From contig CAUYUJ010020154.1 in assembly GCA_963575745.1 (NCBI GenBank), positions 74,940 through 94,939 on the forward strand: a stretch of 20,000 bases of DNA. Reading direction: 5' to 3'. This document shows positions 9,381 to 17,105 of the stretch, piece by piece (position 1 is the first letter of the stretch; each line of letters starts with the position of its first letter). The notes beneath the pieces were generated by a model that was not told the DNA's origin, ran no database searches, and worked only from the letters and a program-made list of their open reading frames with translations. The position numbers were made by a program, and so were the translations under genes. The DNA is from Prorocentrum cordatum. Its lineage: Eukaryota; Sar; Dinophyceae; Prorocentrales; Prorocentraceae.

Positions 9381-9481
9381 AGAGTCTTGAACGTGTGTAA
9401 CATCTGCACGGATGAGGCCGCCTCATTCTCTGCGTGAGGCTCCTGCTGGACTTCCTCGAAGTCCATGGCCGGAAATGCAGA
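9362..9481 (-). CDS. Possible internal exon, unknown protein (partial)
   Basis: I do not recognise this protein. On the minus strand an AG at 9483-9482 precedes a 120-bp, 40-codon phase-0 open stretch that ends before a GT (9361-9360, GTAGTG). The peptide is hydrophilic and ordinary in composition: it contains MDFEEVQQEPHAEN, then an amphipathic-looking MLHTFKTLLRKPEE. About three quarters of codons end in G or C, and the composition is unlike the repeat-driven frames elsewhere in the window. Against it, the donor lies inside a 50-bp tandem repeat, no partner exons were found, and the acceptor has only a weak pyrimidine tract. It could equally be chance low-copy sequence. Confidence 0.25.
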
Positions 9482-9596
9482 CTTGTGATAAACAGACGGG
9501 GCGGCCCTTGACAAAACGCAGATACCGCTGGACACCTCGTTGAACTGACTGCATCACCATACCTTGTAGCATCCCGCCCTCCTCCCAGGAAAGATG

Positions 9597-9769
9597 CCCC
9601 CTCCTTCTCCTCCTCCTCCTCCCTCCTCCTCCTCCTCCTTCATTCTCCTCCTCCTCCTCCTCCTCCCTCCTCCTCCTCCTCCATCCTCCATCCTCCTCCT
9701 CCATCCTCCTCTTCCATCCTCCTCCTCCTCCTCCTCCTCCTCCTCCTCCTTCTCCTCCTTCTCCTCCTC
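9597..9769 (+). repeat. CCT trinucleotide tract
   Basis: About 170 bp of CCT/TCC repeats carry CCATCC and CTTCT interruptions. The strand is almost purely pyrimidine. It lies about 40 bp left of the first MITE A copy. Confidence 0.95.
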
Positions 9770-9809
9770 GGCACGGTGGCCCCTCACAGATGGGCGCCGT
9801 GGCCAGGCG

Positions 9810-9970
9810 TAGGTAGGGCCTGTCCCCCTACAGGCGGCCTCTGGACGACAAATGAAAAAATTAACCAAAACAGTACCGCAAAATGGCCAAAAATAGTCAG
9901 AAAGTCGTCCTCCCGACTATTTCCTTACTATCTTTAAGTATTCCTCCTGTAGAGGTACGCGCCCGACTTA
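9810..9970 (+). mobile_element. MITE family A, copy 1 (161 bp)
   Basis: The left end TAGGTAGGGCCTGTCC, then CCCTACAGGCGG, is the inverted counterpart of the right end CCTCCTGTAGAGG..CGCGCCCGACTTA. The AT-rich interior begins TGGACGACAAATG and ends ACTATCTTTAAGTATT, matching the other two copies at 10925-11078 and 14553-14719. No coding capacity was found. It is a short nonautonomous TIR element, and the autonomous partner is not in this window. Confidence 0.85.
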
Positions 9971-10241
9971 ATCGGGAGCGGCCAAGAGGGGGGTGTCCAA
10001 GAGGGGAGTGTGCAAATCATGACCGGCGGCCATGTGCGCGGTCCAGCGGAAGGGCCAGGGGCGTAATGAAATAAGAAGAGGCGCCATGAAATCTGGGGAA
10101 ATGTCATGGCCCGCACCATGATATCCACCCACCCACCCTAGTCATCACCCCCCTCTTTGCCGCGCCCGACTCAAGGCCAGGCCACCGCGGCGGGGGGCAA
10201 CGCCGCCGCGCCTCGCCCCCCCCCGGGGCGCCCCAGCATTA
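9971..10241. other. Gene-free stretch with a 23-bp shared word
   Basis: The sequence GTCATCACCC CCCTCTTTGCCGC at 10141-10163 is repeated exactly at 16760-16782, in the same orientation. CCAAGAGGGGnGTGT is present twice near 9982-10012. Nothing else is recognisable. Confidence 0.5.
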
Positions 10242-10416
10242 CTGTAGGCCTACCACGAAATTTTCTTAGAACCCGAGAATGTTCGAAGAACCAAAACAGA
10301 TTTCTTAGAACGCATTCCCGATGTGTGAAAACAAGACAGTCCCAGCCAGAAATGTTCTAAGAACATTTCGTGCAGACCACAAAAGGTTCTTAGAGCATTG
10401 CTCGGTGGGGCTATAG
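10242..10416 (+). mobile_element. MITE family D, copy 1 (about 175 bp)
   Basis: The TIRs read inward as CTGTAGGCCTACCA on the left and CTATAGCCCCACC on the right, continuing weakly for about 30 bp. The interior is built from repeated TTCTTAGAAC / GTTCTAAGAA words and contains a 19-bp near-perfect palindrome, AAATGTTCTAAGAACATTT, at 10350-10368. Its sister is at 16310-16486. Similarity continues about 28 bp beyond the right TIR (GCGAGCCAAGACGCTTCGCC), so the true unit may be longer than the TIR-bounded part. Confidence 0.85.
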
Positions 10417-10510
10417 GCGAGCCAAGACGCTTCGCCACTGCTTGACCCGGGGCTCGCCGCCCGCGCGCACCGATCCCCGACCGGGAGGCACACTGAGCCT
10501 CAGAACCGAA

Positions 10511-10708
10511 AGGGGCCCCGGGACACACAAATAAATACGAGGAGGAGGAGGAGGAGGAGGAGGAGGGAGGAGGAGGAGGAGGGATTCCCCATATTTTTCC
10601 TTCTTGTTTTTTTTGTCTTCCCCCCCCCACTTCCCATGTGTTCCCCCTATTTTCTGGGGGATCGACGATTTTAATCGTGTCTGTGGGTATTTTTTCCCTC
10701 CTGAAAAC
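10511..10708 (+). repeat. F3 interspersed repeat, copy 1, with internal GGA tract
   Basis: The order of blocks matches 17955-18119: AGGGGCCCCnGGACACACAA, ATAAATAC, CCCCATATTTTTCC, a T/C-rich stretch, CCCCCCACTTCCCATG, TATTTTCTGGGG, a GA.GATT..AAT.GTGTCTGTG block and TTTTTTCCC..TCCTGAA. In this copy a GGA tract (10539-10583) sits exactly where the other copy has ACACAAATAAAAATATC, so the microsatellite arose or was inserted inside the element. Confidence 0.8.
10539..10583 (+). repeat. GGA tract inside F3
   Basis: Forty-five bases of GAG/GGA repeats with one slippage point are absent from the sister F3 copy at 17955-18119. Confidence 0.95.
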
Positions 10709-10924
10709 TCTCGCCAGGCAGCGGGCTCGTCCCCGTTTGGGGTGTGCGAAGTTTTCCATCAGACGCCCTGGTGCAGGTGAAGCGTCCTGCCACGGTGGTG
10801 TGTGGAACCCCTGTCGGGCGCCTTCCTGGACAGTTCGGCGGCACTGGGGGCGGAACGGAGTTCCATGGAGCTCTGGTGGTAGTGGTGCTGGGCCCAGGAT
10901 TCAGTCGGGGCGTAGACCTAAGGT

Positions 10925-11078
10925 TAGGTCGGGCATGTCCTCCTACAGGCGGGTTTTGGACGGAAGCAAAAGACCCTAAAAATGTTCAAGAATAGTGACA
11001 AATAATCGAAAACTTGTGCCCTCACTAATGTTTGATTCTTTTTGAATATTCCTCCTGTAGAGGGACGCGCCCGACTTA
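10925..11078 (+). mobile_element. MITE family A, copy 2 (154 bp)
   Basis: The left end TAGGTCGGGCATGTCCTCCT and the right end CCTCCTGTAGAGGGACGCGC followed by CCGACTTA are imperfect inverted repeats of about 27 bp. The interior starts TTTTGGACGGAAGC and ends TTTTTGAATATTCC as in the other copies. GACCTAAG occurs at 10915-10922, two bases left of the element, and at 11079-11086 immediately right of it, a candidate 8-bp target-site duplication. However, the word is also close to the reverse complement of the element's own end. Confidence 0.85.
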
Positions 11079-11086
11079 GACCTAAG

Positions 11087-11520
11087 CAATCCTAAATAAG
11101 GAACGAGGCCCTTCTTTCCATAAGCTGCACTCCGATGAGTTCCCATCGACAGCCTCAGGGAAGCCGAAGGCAAGCCGTGAAACAATGTTAAGGAACGCGG
11201 AGCCCCTCCCCAACGCACAGGGTTCCTTCTTCAGCGCCCGACTGGAAGTTGCCGGCGAGTGAGGGGGGGAAATGTGAAGGACAAGAGGCCGTCTCAGAAA
11301 GCTCGGAGGCCCCCCGGCCTTCTGAGGTGGTCGAAGCCTTCCCCGGGGAGACACACACACACACACACAAAAGCCTCCCAGAAGGCGCGAGGGCTTCTGA
11401 GGACTCCCGCCGCCGTCTGAGCAGGCCTTCTCCTTCTCCCTCCCCCCCCTCGCTCGCCGCTGAATGACACACGTACGCAGCCTCCTACAAGGTGCATCCT
11501 ACGCCGGAGGGTGCGCCCCT
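11087..11520. other. Gene-free low-copy stretch
   Basis: The stretch holds an (AC)n run at 11350-11368 and several CTTCTGAGG / CCTCAGAAG words in both orientations between 11285 and 11430. Minus-strand frames of 80-95 codons overlap each other and show no domain. No gene is supported. Confidence 0.4.
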
Positions 11521-11675
11521 CCTGGTAGGGGGCCACATGCGAACCCCACCCCTACCACCCCCGACTTCTGAGGGGGAGCGGTGGGGTTCACTTCGCTCGA
11601 GAGCTCCCGAGCGAAATGAACCCCACCCTCCGTGGGGGGGTAGGCGTGGGGCTCGCATGTGGCCCCCTACCCAGG
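11521..11675. repeat. Long hairpin (155-bp inverted repeat)
   Basis: The left arm 11521-11599 pairs with 11608-11675 around an 8-base loop. The outer 40 bp are almost perfect (shared GTAGGGGGCCACATGCGA, then CCCCAC and CCTACC), as is the inner GTGGGGTTCA..TTCGCTCG. The left arm carries about 10 extra bases near 11560-11575. Every stem is GC-rich, so the fold would be very stable. It is either a foldback transposon relic or a palindrome formed by replication slippage. Confidence 0.85.
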
Positions 11676-11892
11676 CCTGAGGCCGGGAGATCCTTTGAGC
11701 ATCGGTTCTCCGATCCCTACCCCCAGCGGCCTGGCCTGGGCCGCACCGGCCGATCGACCCCCCTGGATGGGGATGCAGGCCGTTCCCTTCGGGAACTCGA
11801 GGGCCGCATCCCAAACTGGGGTGGTAATTCGGTGGGGGTCTCGAAGGGGATGGGGATGGGGAGGGGGGTCGGTAAAACGATACTGAGCCTGT

Positions 11893-12118
11893 GCCCAGGA
11901 CCGAACCGATAAGTCGGATCGGCGATCGGAATGAATCGGATCAGCGGATATCGGCAGCTGAGGAGTCGGGAAAAGTCGAATCAACGGAAATCGGCAGGCT
12001 CGTACGCCTCCAAAAAGAAGTCGGACCCCAAGTCGGAATCCCGAGTCGAATCGAATCGGCATCGGAGAAGCCATCGAAATCGAACCGAATCGGATCGGAA
12101 GAGTCGAAACGGGCCCTG
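11893..12118 (+). repeat. F5 interspersed repeat, copy 1 (TCGGAATC-rich)
   Basis: It is collinear with 17550-17766. Shared blocks include TCGGATCGGCGATCGGAA, GAATCGGATC, GTCGGGAnAAGTCGAATC, GGAAATCGGC, a GCC..AAnAAG block, AAGTCGGAATCCC and a final GAGTCGAAACG.GCCCTG. The repeat is saturated with TCG and ATCGGA words, suggesting growth from a short motif. No terminal inverted repeats were seen. Copies are about 226 and 217 bp. Confidence 0.85.
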
Positions 12119-12154
12119 CCATCCTAGGCCCAAAATCGGGAGATCCTTTAGGAA

Positions 12155-12310
12155 GGCACCAACTGTACACCAGCACCGATCCTGGCCAGGATAACCCTGG
12201 GCCCAGGATCGGTGTATACGCCCTCCTGCCTTGCGCAAGAAGGCATATACACCGATCCTGGGCCCAGGGTGATCCTGGGCCAGGATCGGTGTTGGTGTAT
12301 AGTTGGTGCC
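12155..12310. repeat. Long near-perfect hairpin (156 bp)
   Basis: The left arm 12155-12218 and right arm 12246-12310 are reverse complements over about 64 bp with only a handful of differences. Arm landmarks are GGCACCAACT, TACACCA, CACCGATCCTGGCC, AGGAT.ACCCTGGGCCC and AGGATCGGTGTATA. The 27-bp centre also pairs with itself (GCCTT..AAGGC around TTGCGCAA). The CACCGATCCTGG motif occurs twice within each arm. This is the strongest long palindrome in the window. Confidence 0.9.
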
Positions 12311-12529
12311 CTCCGATCCTTGGCCCAGGACAACAAACTCTACGGTCGAGAACGTCTACTCGGCGGGTCGCGGCGGCGCCCCCAGCGGCACGGGGTGCCC
12401 TGCAGGCTAGTGCGAAGCGTGTCGCGCCGCTCCGCGGGGCGGGAAGCTGGGAACAGCTCGAGACATTGACGCTTGGATGCAAGGACGTGGATAAGTTAAG
12501 TTTGGAGTCCCGAAGCGGTGCGGTGGCAG

Positions 12530-12665
12530 ACCGTGCGGTGACCTCGAACTCCCCCAAGGCCTCACCGCACGGTCCGTCCGCGCACGGTTTTTTGGGACCT
12601 CGGAGGCCCCTGTCGCCCGAGACGTCCTGGGAGAACGACCCGAATCCCAAAACCGTGCGGTGACC
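12530..12665. repeat. Nested inverted repeats of ACCGTGCGGTGA
   Basis: ACCGTGCGGTGACC occurs at 12530-12543 and 12652-12665 in direct orientation, with CACCGCACGGT between them at 12563-12573 in inverse orientation. In addition CGCACGG..TTTTGGGA at 12581-12597 is inverted at about 12645-12660. Alternative hairpins can therefore form. The function is unknown. Confidence 0.6.
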
Positions 12666-12999
12666 CCGAATCCCCACTGACTCACCACGCGGTGTGGTCA
12701 CCACCCCGTTTGAGGGCCCCCAAATAGGGTGTCGCGCCGAACAGCAGCGGGCCAGAACCGGCGGAGCGACACGCCATCCAAAACTTCCGACCGCAACCTG
12801 CCGAGAGAGGCATCCCACATTGGTGGATGCGCCCTCCAGCCGAACGGGCAGGCATAATTTTGAGTTCATCCTGGGCCCGAGGCCAGCATCGCCGGAATCG
12901 GGTGCGATTGGCGGCCCCCCGACCACCTCCCCCAGATACTCCTGGCAAAAGACCCAGCCAGATGCAGCTGTGAGTACTGTGTTGTGGGTACCGCTCCCG
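12666..12999. other. Gene-free stretch before the 89/91-bp array
   Basis: The stretch is mixed GC-rich low-copy sequence. A plus-strand open frame begins at 12694 and runs into the repeat array. There is no recognisable domain and no gene is supported. Confidence 0.4.
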
Positions 13000-13656
13000 G
13001 TGGAACCCCCTTTATGGGGCCACGATCCTCGTGAGGGGTGTGCCGAAATGGGCGGGGGGACGCATGCAAACCCTGCCACTGGGGCCATCGGTGGAGCTCC
13101 CTATGGGGCCGCGATCCTCGTGGGGTGTGTGCAAAAAGCAGCGGGGGGGCGCATGCAAACCCTGCCGCTGGGGCCTTCGGTGGAGCTCCCTATGGGGCCG
13201 CGATCCTCGAGAGGGGTGTGCCGAAATGGGCGGGGGGACGCATGCAAACCCTGCCACTGGGGCCATCGGTGGAGCTCCCTTATTTCGGCCGCGATCCTCG
13301 TGAGGGGTGTGCCGAAATGGGCGGGGGGACGCATGCAAACCCTGCCACTGGGGCCATCGGTGGAGCTCCCTATAGGGCCGCGATCCTCGAGAGGGGTGTG
13401 CCGAAATGGGCGGGGGGACGCATGCAAACCCTGCCACTGGGGCCATCGGTGGAGCTCCCTTATTTCGGCCGCGATCCTCGAGAGGGGTGTGCCGAAATGG
13501 GCGGGGGGACGCATGAAAGCCCTGCCGCTGGGGCCTTCGGTGGAGCTCCCTATGGGGCCGCGATCCTCGAGAGAGGTGTGCCGAAATGGGCGGGGGGACG
13601 CATGCAAACCCTGCCGCTGGGGCCTTCGGTGGAGCTCCCTGTGGGGCCACGATCCG
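13000..13656 (+). repeat. 89/91-bp minisatellite, 7 units
   Basis: The GGCCnCGATCCTCG landmark begins near 13018 and recurs every 89 or 91 bp up to 13645. Each unit continues GAGGGGTGTGCCGAAATGGG, CGGGGGGACGCATGCAAACC, CTGCCnCTGGGGCC, TCGGTGGAGCTCCC. Two length variants exist: most units end TATGGGGCC, while two (about 13285 and 13465) end TTATTTCGGCC and are 2 bp longer. The variants alternate in the middle of the array, giving a 180-bp dimer period there. The 89-bp unit rotates frame, so the long open frames on both strands are not genes. Confidence 0.95.
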
Positions 13657-13828
13657 GTTTGCCGACATGGTGGACATGCGGCGAGCAGAAGCAGGGATGG
13701 GAGGAGGGAGGAGGGGGTAAGGGAGGGGGTAGCGGGAGGTGAGTTGAGGTGAGACGCGGGGCGCTGTCTCTTCAAAACGAGGACCAAACACCACAGGATG
13801 GTTGGGAAAAAACGGCGACGCGTTAGAC

Positions 13829-13887
13829 CGCCCCCGTGTCTCCGAGTTCTTGTCCAAGTCGAACGTCGTGAACGCGCTCTGGAGCTC
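13829..13887 (-). CDS. Possible EF-hand-like exon (partial)
   Basis: On the minus strand a 45-50-base pyrimidine-rich tract (about 13937-13890) ends in AG, followed by G and an open 59-bp stretch ending before GT (13828-13827). It reads ELQSAFTTFDLDKNSETRG: an amphipathic E-helix-like LQSAFTTF followed by D-x-D-x-N, as at positions 1, 3 and 5 of an EF-hand calcium loop. The usual Gly at loop position 6 is Ser and the hydrophobic position 8 is Thr, so the loop is atypical or is completed by another exon. Sixteen of the first 16 codons end in G or C. No second exon was found: the minisatellite lies downstream. It is a suggestive fragment only and could be chance. Confidence 0.3.
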
Positions 13888-14552
13888 CTCGAGGGAGAGG
13901 GAGAGGAGGGAAGAGGCCGAGAAAGAGAATGGCATGAGGAGGATAAGGCTACACAAAATGACCGGAATATTGAAGGTGCAGGGGGCGATTGCGTCCTAGC
14001 GTGCGCGCTCTCAGGAATAAGACGGGAGCTAGTTTGGGAGCTATCTCTGTGGTTTTTTCTACAACTTAGGCTGCAAGAGGCTGGTGCCATCTTAAAGTTG
14101 GAGGGAAGATGGATTGCAATATCAGTTACACGTCTTGGGTTTACGCTGGTCCTCCTCCTCCACCTTCTCCTCTTTTCATACCCCCTGGTTCTGTTCTACC
14201 CATCGTTGGCCCTACCTACCCCCCACGCTCCTCTCCCTCGCCTCGCCTCCCTCCCTCCATGCTTCCCTCGTCTTCCTCCGTCGTCTCTCCTCCCTCCTCC
14301 TCCCCCACCGTCCCTCATCTCAGATCTGATCCTCCTCCTCCTCCGCATGCCCTTCAACCGCTCAAACTCAACCTCAGCCTCGTCTTCCTACCCCTGCTCA
14401 TGCACCGTCTGCAAACCCCTGCCGCCCGTCCCGCCGCCCGAGAGGAGAGGCAGAGAAGGAGAAGGAGCACGACGACGGCGGTGCCTCAGGCTGCGCACAG
14501 ACAGCCCCCCCAGGTAGTCCCAGCTGGCCTCAAGAAGACCCCCGAATAGTTT
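13888..14552. other. Gene-free stretch, pyrimidine-rich right half
   Basis: Positions 14145-14345 are strongly C/T-rich on the plus strand (irregular CTCC and CCTCC words), with GA-rich sequence at 13888-13935. Open frames follow this bias. No gene is supported outside the small exon candidate to the left. Confidence 0.4.
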
Positions 14553-14719
14553 TAGGTCGGGCATGTCCTCCTGCAGGAAGATTTTGGACGAACAATCAAA
14601 AACAAACAACCACTAAATGGTCCAAAAAAAAACTCAAAGATAATAATAGAAAAATCGTCCCAAGACTAATTTTGCACTATCTTTGAATATTCCTCCTGTA
14701 GAGGGACATGCCCGACTTG
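14553..14719 (+). mobile_element. MITE family A, copy 3 (167 bp)
   Basis: The left end TAGGTCGGGCATGTCCTCCT is matched inverted by the right end TCCTCCTGTAGAGGGACATG followed by CCCGACTTG. The interior is AT-rich, with TTTTGGACGAAC at the left and CTATCTTTGAATATT at the right, as in the copies at 9810 and 10925. The right TIR keeps the ATG variant of the left TIR, making this the most symmetric copy. No flanking duplication was seen. Confidence 0.88.
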
Positions 14720-15093
14720 AGAACGGTCCGAGGCGGCGCCAGGGTGTTGAGACTTCCCCGGACTACTTGGGGGGCCTGCTGAGGCCAGCAGGGACTGCCT
14801 CGGAGGAAGCTGTCCGTGCGCAGCCAGGAGCCTCGCCAGCGGGGCTCCGGAGATCCCCCGGGGCCCCCGGAAACGCACAGCCACGCCCACACCGAGGAAG
14901 ACAGAAGGGCCACCGACATACAGAGGAGGCCAGACGAGAGACCCAACCCCGAGACCCCAGGGCGTCCACTGAAGTTTGGTGCGGCAGCGCCACGCCTTCC
15001 ACGGCAGAACCAACGAGACCAAAAAGAAGCTCAGGGCACCCTGGAGGCAAGCAGGGCGTTTCTTGGCATGGGCCCCCACTGTGTCGCAGCTCC
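14720..15093. other. Gene-free GC-rich stretch
   Basis: Overlapping open frames of about 290-320 codons on opposite strands cross this stretch but start or end inside flanking MITE and F4 repeats, which argues against a gene. A small hairpin GGCCTGCTGAGGCCAGCAGG-like lies near 14770-14792. Confidence 0.4.
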
Positions 15094-15159
15094 GCGGGGA
15101 TGTCCTGGATCGGCGCCGGGGCCCCCTCCCTGGCGCGCAGAGCGCGCCAGGGGCGGCGC
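15094..15159 (+). repeat. F6 dispersed GC-rich repeat with perfect palindrome
   Basis: GGGATGTCCTGGATCGGCGC, then CCCCCTCCCTGGCGCGC, aligns with 17306-17361 at roughly 80 percent by eye. Within it CCCTGGCGCGC (15128-15138) and GCGCGCCAGGG (15142-15152) form a perfect 11-bp stem with a 3-base AGA loop. The copy at 17306-17361 has this stem weakened by substitutions. Confidence 0.65.
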
Positions 15160-15479
15160 GGAAGTTGCCACCGGGGGGTCCCAGCGCCGGTCCAAGAGCT
15201 CCGAGCGGATCTGCGGAAGTTCCCGTGCATGCCGTCGTCCGCACCTCGCTTCTGCAGGTCCGAGCTCCGCAGCTGCCTGTACGCCCTCCTGTGCTCAGCT
15301 GCGTTCTTGCTCTTGTGGACACTGCGCAGGCCTGACGAAAGCTTGAGAAGTCCCTTCCAGTGTGTTCTTTGCCAGTCACACACGGAAAAACTCTTCCCGT
15401 CCTCCCCGACAGGGGGGCGGCGGCGGCGGCAGCGACGACGAGTTGGACGCTTGAAAGAAATACGGAAAAAAAATAGCAC
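15160..15479. other. Gene-free stretch
   Basis: The stretch is low-copy sequence with a GGCGGCGGCGGCAGCGACGACG run at 15416-15440. No domain, RNA or element was recognised. Confidence 0.35.
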
Positions 15480-15618
15480 AATGCCCAACAACAAATACTG
15501 CTCAAAACCGACAGCGGCCGCTGTTGGGAAGGCGGCACTCTGTCTCAAATGGACAATACCACGGCGACGCCGACAGCGCACCCCGTTCAAAATAAACAGG
15601 TCCTACTGTCGGTCTTCG
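15480..15618 (+). repeat. F4 interspersed repeat, copy 2
   Basis: It is the partner of 119-258, in the same orientation. The alignment covers about 139 bp with a single small gap, including the conserved CAGCGGCCGCTG core and GTTCAAAATAAACAGG block. The two copies lie 15.3 kb apart. Confidence 0.7.
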
Positions 15619-16060
15619 TCGGCGCTCTTGTCGTACCCAGTTTGATCCTCCAGAGTTTACTCCTCCCCCCCCCATCCGCCCAGGCGCGCCTCCCAGAAGT
15701 ACGGATACCGCTAGTCTCCCGAACCCTCCTGCGGTGCGCTCTGACCAAAATCTGGAGGCGAATCCAGCGGTGGCGACGAGGGCCTCCCAGGAGGCCCAAA
15801 GAGGCGAGAACAGAGAATGACTCGATCAGCAAAATGATCACCCCGAATCCTTTGGGAGGGGACCTCAGTTAGGAGGGCCAGAGACAGTAGGGGCAAGGGG
15901 GCCATGTTTGCAGATGTGTGAAACGAAACCACGCACATGCATAGGGATAACACCGTGAGCCTAAGGCAGGCCACGAACTCATTGTGTTATATCAAAGCTA
16001 GTGGCTGTATGATGCTGAAGAAATCTGACGGTTTTCGCACCCGAACTTGGAGGCCTCCTA
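15619..16060. other. Gene-free low-copy stretch
   Basis: The stretch contains a C9 run near 15666 and otherwise mixed sequence. Short frames exist on both strands without recognisable features. No gene is supported. Confidence 0.35.
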
Positions 16061-16279
16061 GATGGGGTCGGAGAAGATGGGGTCGGAGGATTGCGCCGTA
16101 ACGCCGATACACCGGCGATGCATCGGCGATACATCAGTGATGCAACAGCGATGCATCGTCGACGCTGGCGCTGCATCGACGACGCCGGCGCGGGGAAACA
16201 CGGCCTCCACATCGAGCCCCATCGCCGATGCATCGACGATACAGCGCGGTCCTCCGACCCCATCTACTCGGACCCCATC
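16061..16279. mobile_element. Foldback element with GATGCATCG core repeats
   Basis: The left arm 16061-16096 consists of two tandem copies of GATGGGGTCGGAG plus GATTGCGC. The right arm 16244-16279 is its reverse complement over 36 bp with few mismatches. The enclosed 147 bp are rich in the self-complementary word CGATGCATCG and relatives (about 16115, 16149 and 16227), so the interior also folds. Structure parallels the 298-533 element, but the sequences are unrelated. No flanking duplication was identified. Confidence 0.8.
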
Positions 16280-16309
16280 CATTGAGCAGGGACCGACCGT
16301 CCCGGCTTT

Positions 16310-16486
16310 CCTGTAGTCCGACCACGAAATTTTCTTAGAACCCAAAAATGTTCTAAGAACAAAAACAATGTTCTTAGAACATTAACCCGATGTGTCACAC
16401 CAAGACAGTCCCAACCAGAAATGTTCTAAGAACATTTCGTGGAAACCACACAAGGCTCTTAGAACATTGTTTGGTAGGGCTACAGG
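16310..16486 (+). mobile_element. MITE family D, copy 2 (177 bp)
   Basis: The left end CCTGTAGTCCGACCA and right end reading inward CCTGTAGCCCTACCA form TIRs that extend, with mismatches, to about 33 bp through a TTCTTAGAACC-like block. The interior repeats TTCTTAGAAC / GTTCTAAGAA several times and holds the same 19-bp palindrome (16419-16437) as the copy at 10242-10416. Similarity between copies continues beyond the right TIR to about 16514. There is no coding potential. Confidence 0.88.
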
Positions 16487-16759
16487 CGAGCCAGGACGCT
16501 TCGCCCCTGCTTGAATCCAGGAGGCCTCTAGACAATCACGTCGGTCCTCGCACCCGACCTGCTGCGGGCCATCGTGCCCGTTTAAAACAGGGCTAGGATC
16601 GGGACAAATCGCTCCAGAGCGTTCCGGACCGCTCTCAGAGCGCTCCGGCACGCTCTGGAGCGGCCGCGGCGCCCAATACACCCTCCAAACCCGCCGATCC
16701 TCAGAGACTTCGAGTTCTCCCGATCCGATTTTGTCCCGATCTTCGCGTCGTTCTACCTG

Positions 16760-16782
16760 GTCATCACCCCCCTCTTTGCCGC
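16760..16782 (+). repeat. 23-bp exact repeat shared with 10141-10163
   Basis: GTCATCACCC CCCTCTTTGCCGC is identical in the two places and in the same orientation. It is probably the conserved part of a longer decayed element. Confidence 0.6.
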
Positions 16783-16815
16783 CCCCCCTCCCCGCAGAAC
16801 TCGTCGGGGGGCGGG

Positions 16816-16933
16816 GAGGCGGAGGAGGAGGAGAAGGATGAGGAGGAGGAGGAGGAGGAGGAGGAGGAGGAGGAGGAGGGGGAAGAGGAGGAGGAGGAGG
16901 AAGAGGAGGAGGAGGAGGAGGAGGAGGAGGAGG
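16816..16933 (+). repeat. GGA tract (left arm of GGA/CCT pair)
   Basis: About 118 bp of GGA/GAG repeats occur with a few AAG and GGGG interruptions. It faces a CCT tract 217 bp away, so the two can pair. Confidence 0.95.
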
Positions 16934-17105
16934 CCTTCCGTGCCCCCTCCGCTCGCGCGTCGAATCGCGGCGAGCGCCGGCGGCCGGCCGCGCCTCGTCG
17001 GTGAAGGTGCGCTGCACGAGGCCCGGCTGCAGCGCCTGCCGGCCGGCGCGCGGCGCAGGGCATCGCAGGGCGGCGGCGGCCCGTGGGGCCCCACTGCCTC
17101 TGCGG

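Noticed and set aside
11667-13088. Minus-strand open frame of 473 codons
   Set aside because: It crosses the end of one hairpin, an F5 repeat, a second hairpin and the start of the 89/91-bp array. No domain was recognised; GC-rich composition explains the missing stops.
12694-14090. Long open frames on both strands across the 89/91-bp array
   Set aside because: The unit length is not a multiple of three and both strands are open at once, so the repeat peptides switch frame between units. Only the short patch 13829-13887 was kept as an exon candidate.
14666-15645. Overlapping 290- and 320-codon frames on opposite strands
   Set aside because: Both begin or end inside MITE A and the F4 repeat and neither shows a domain.
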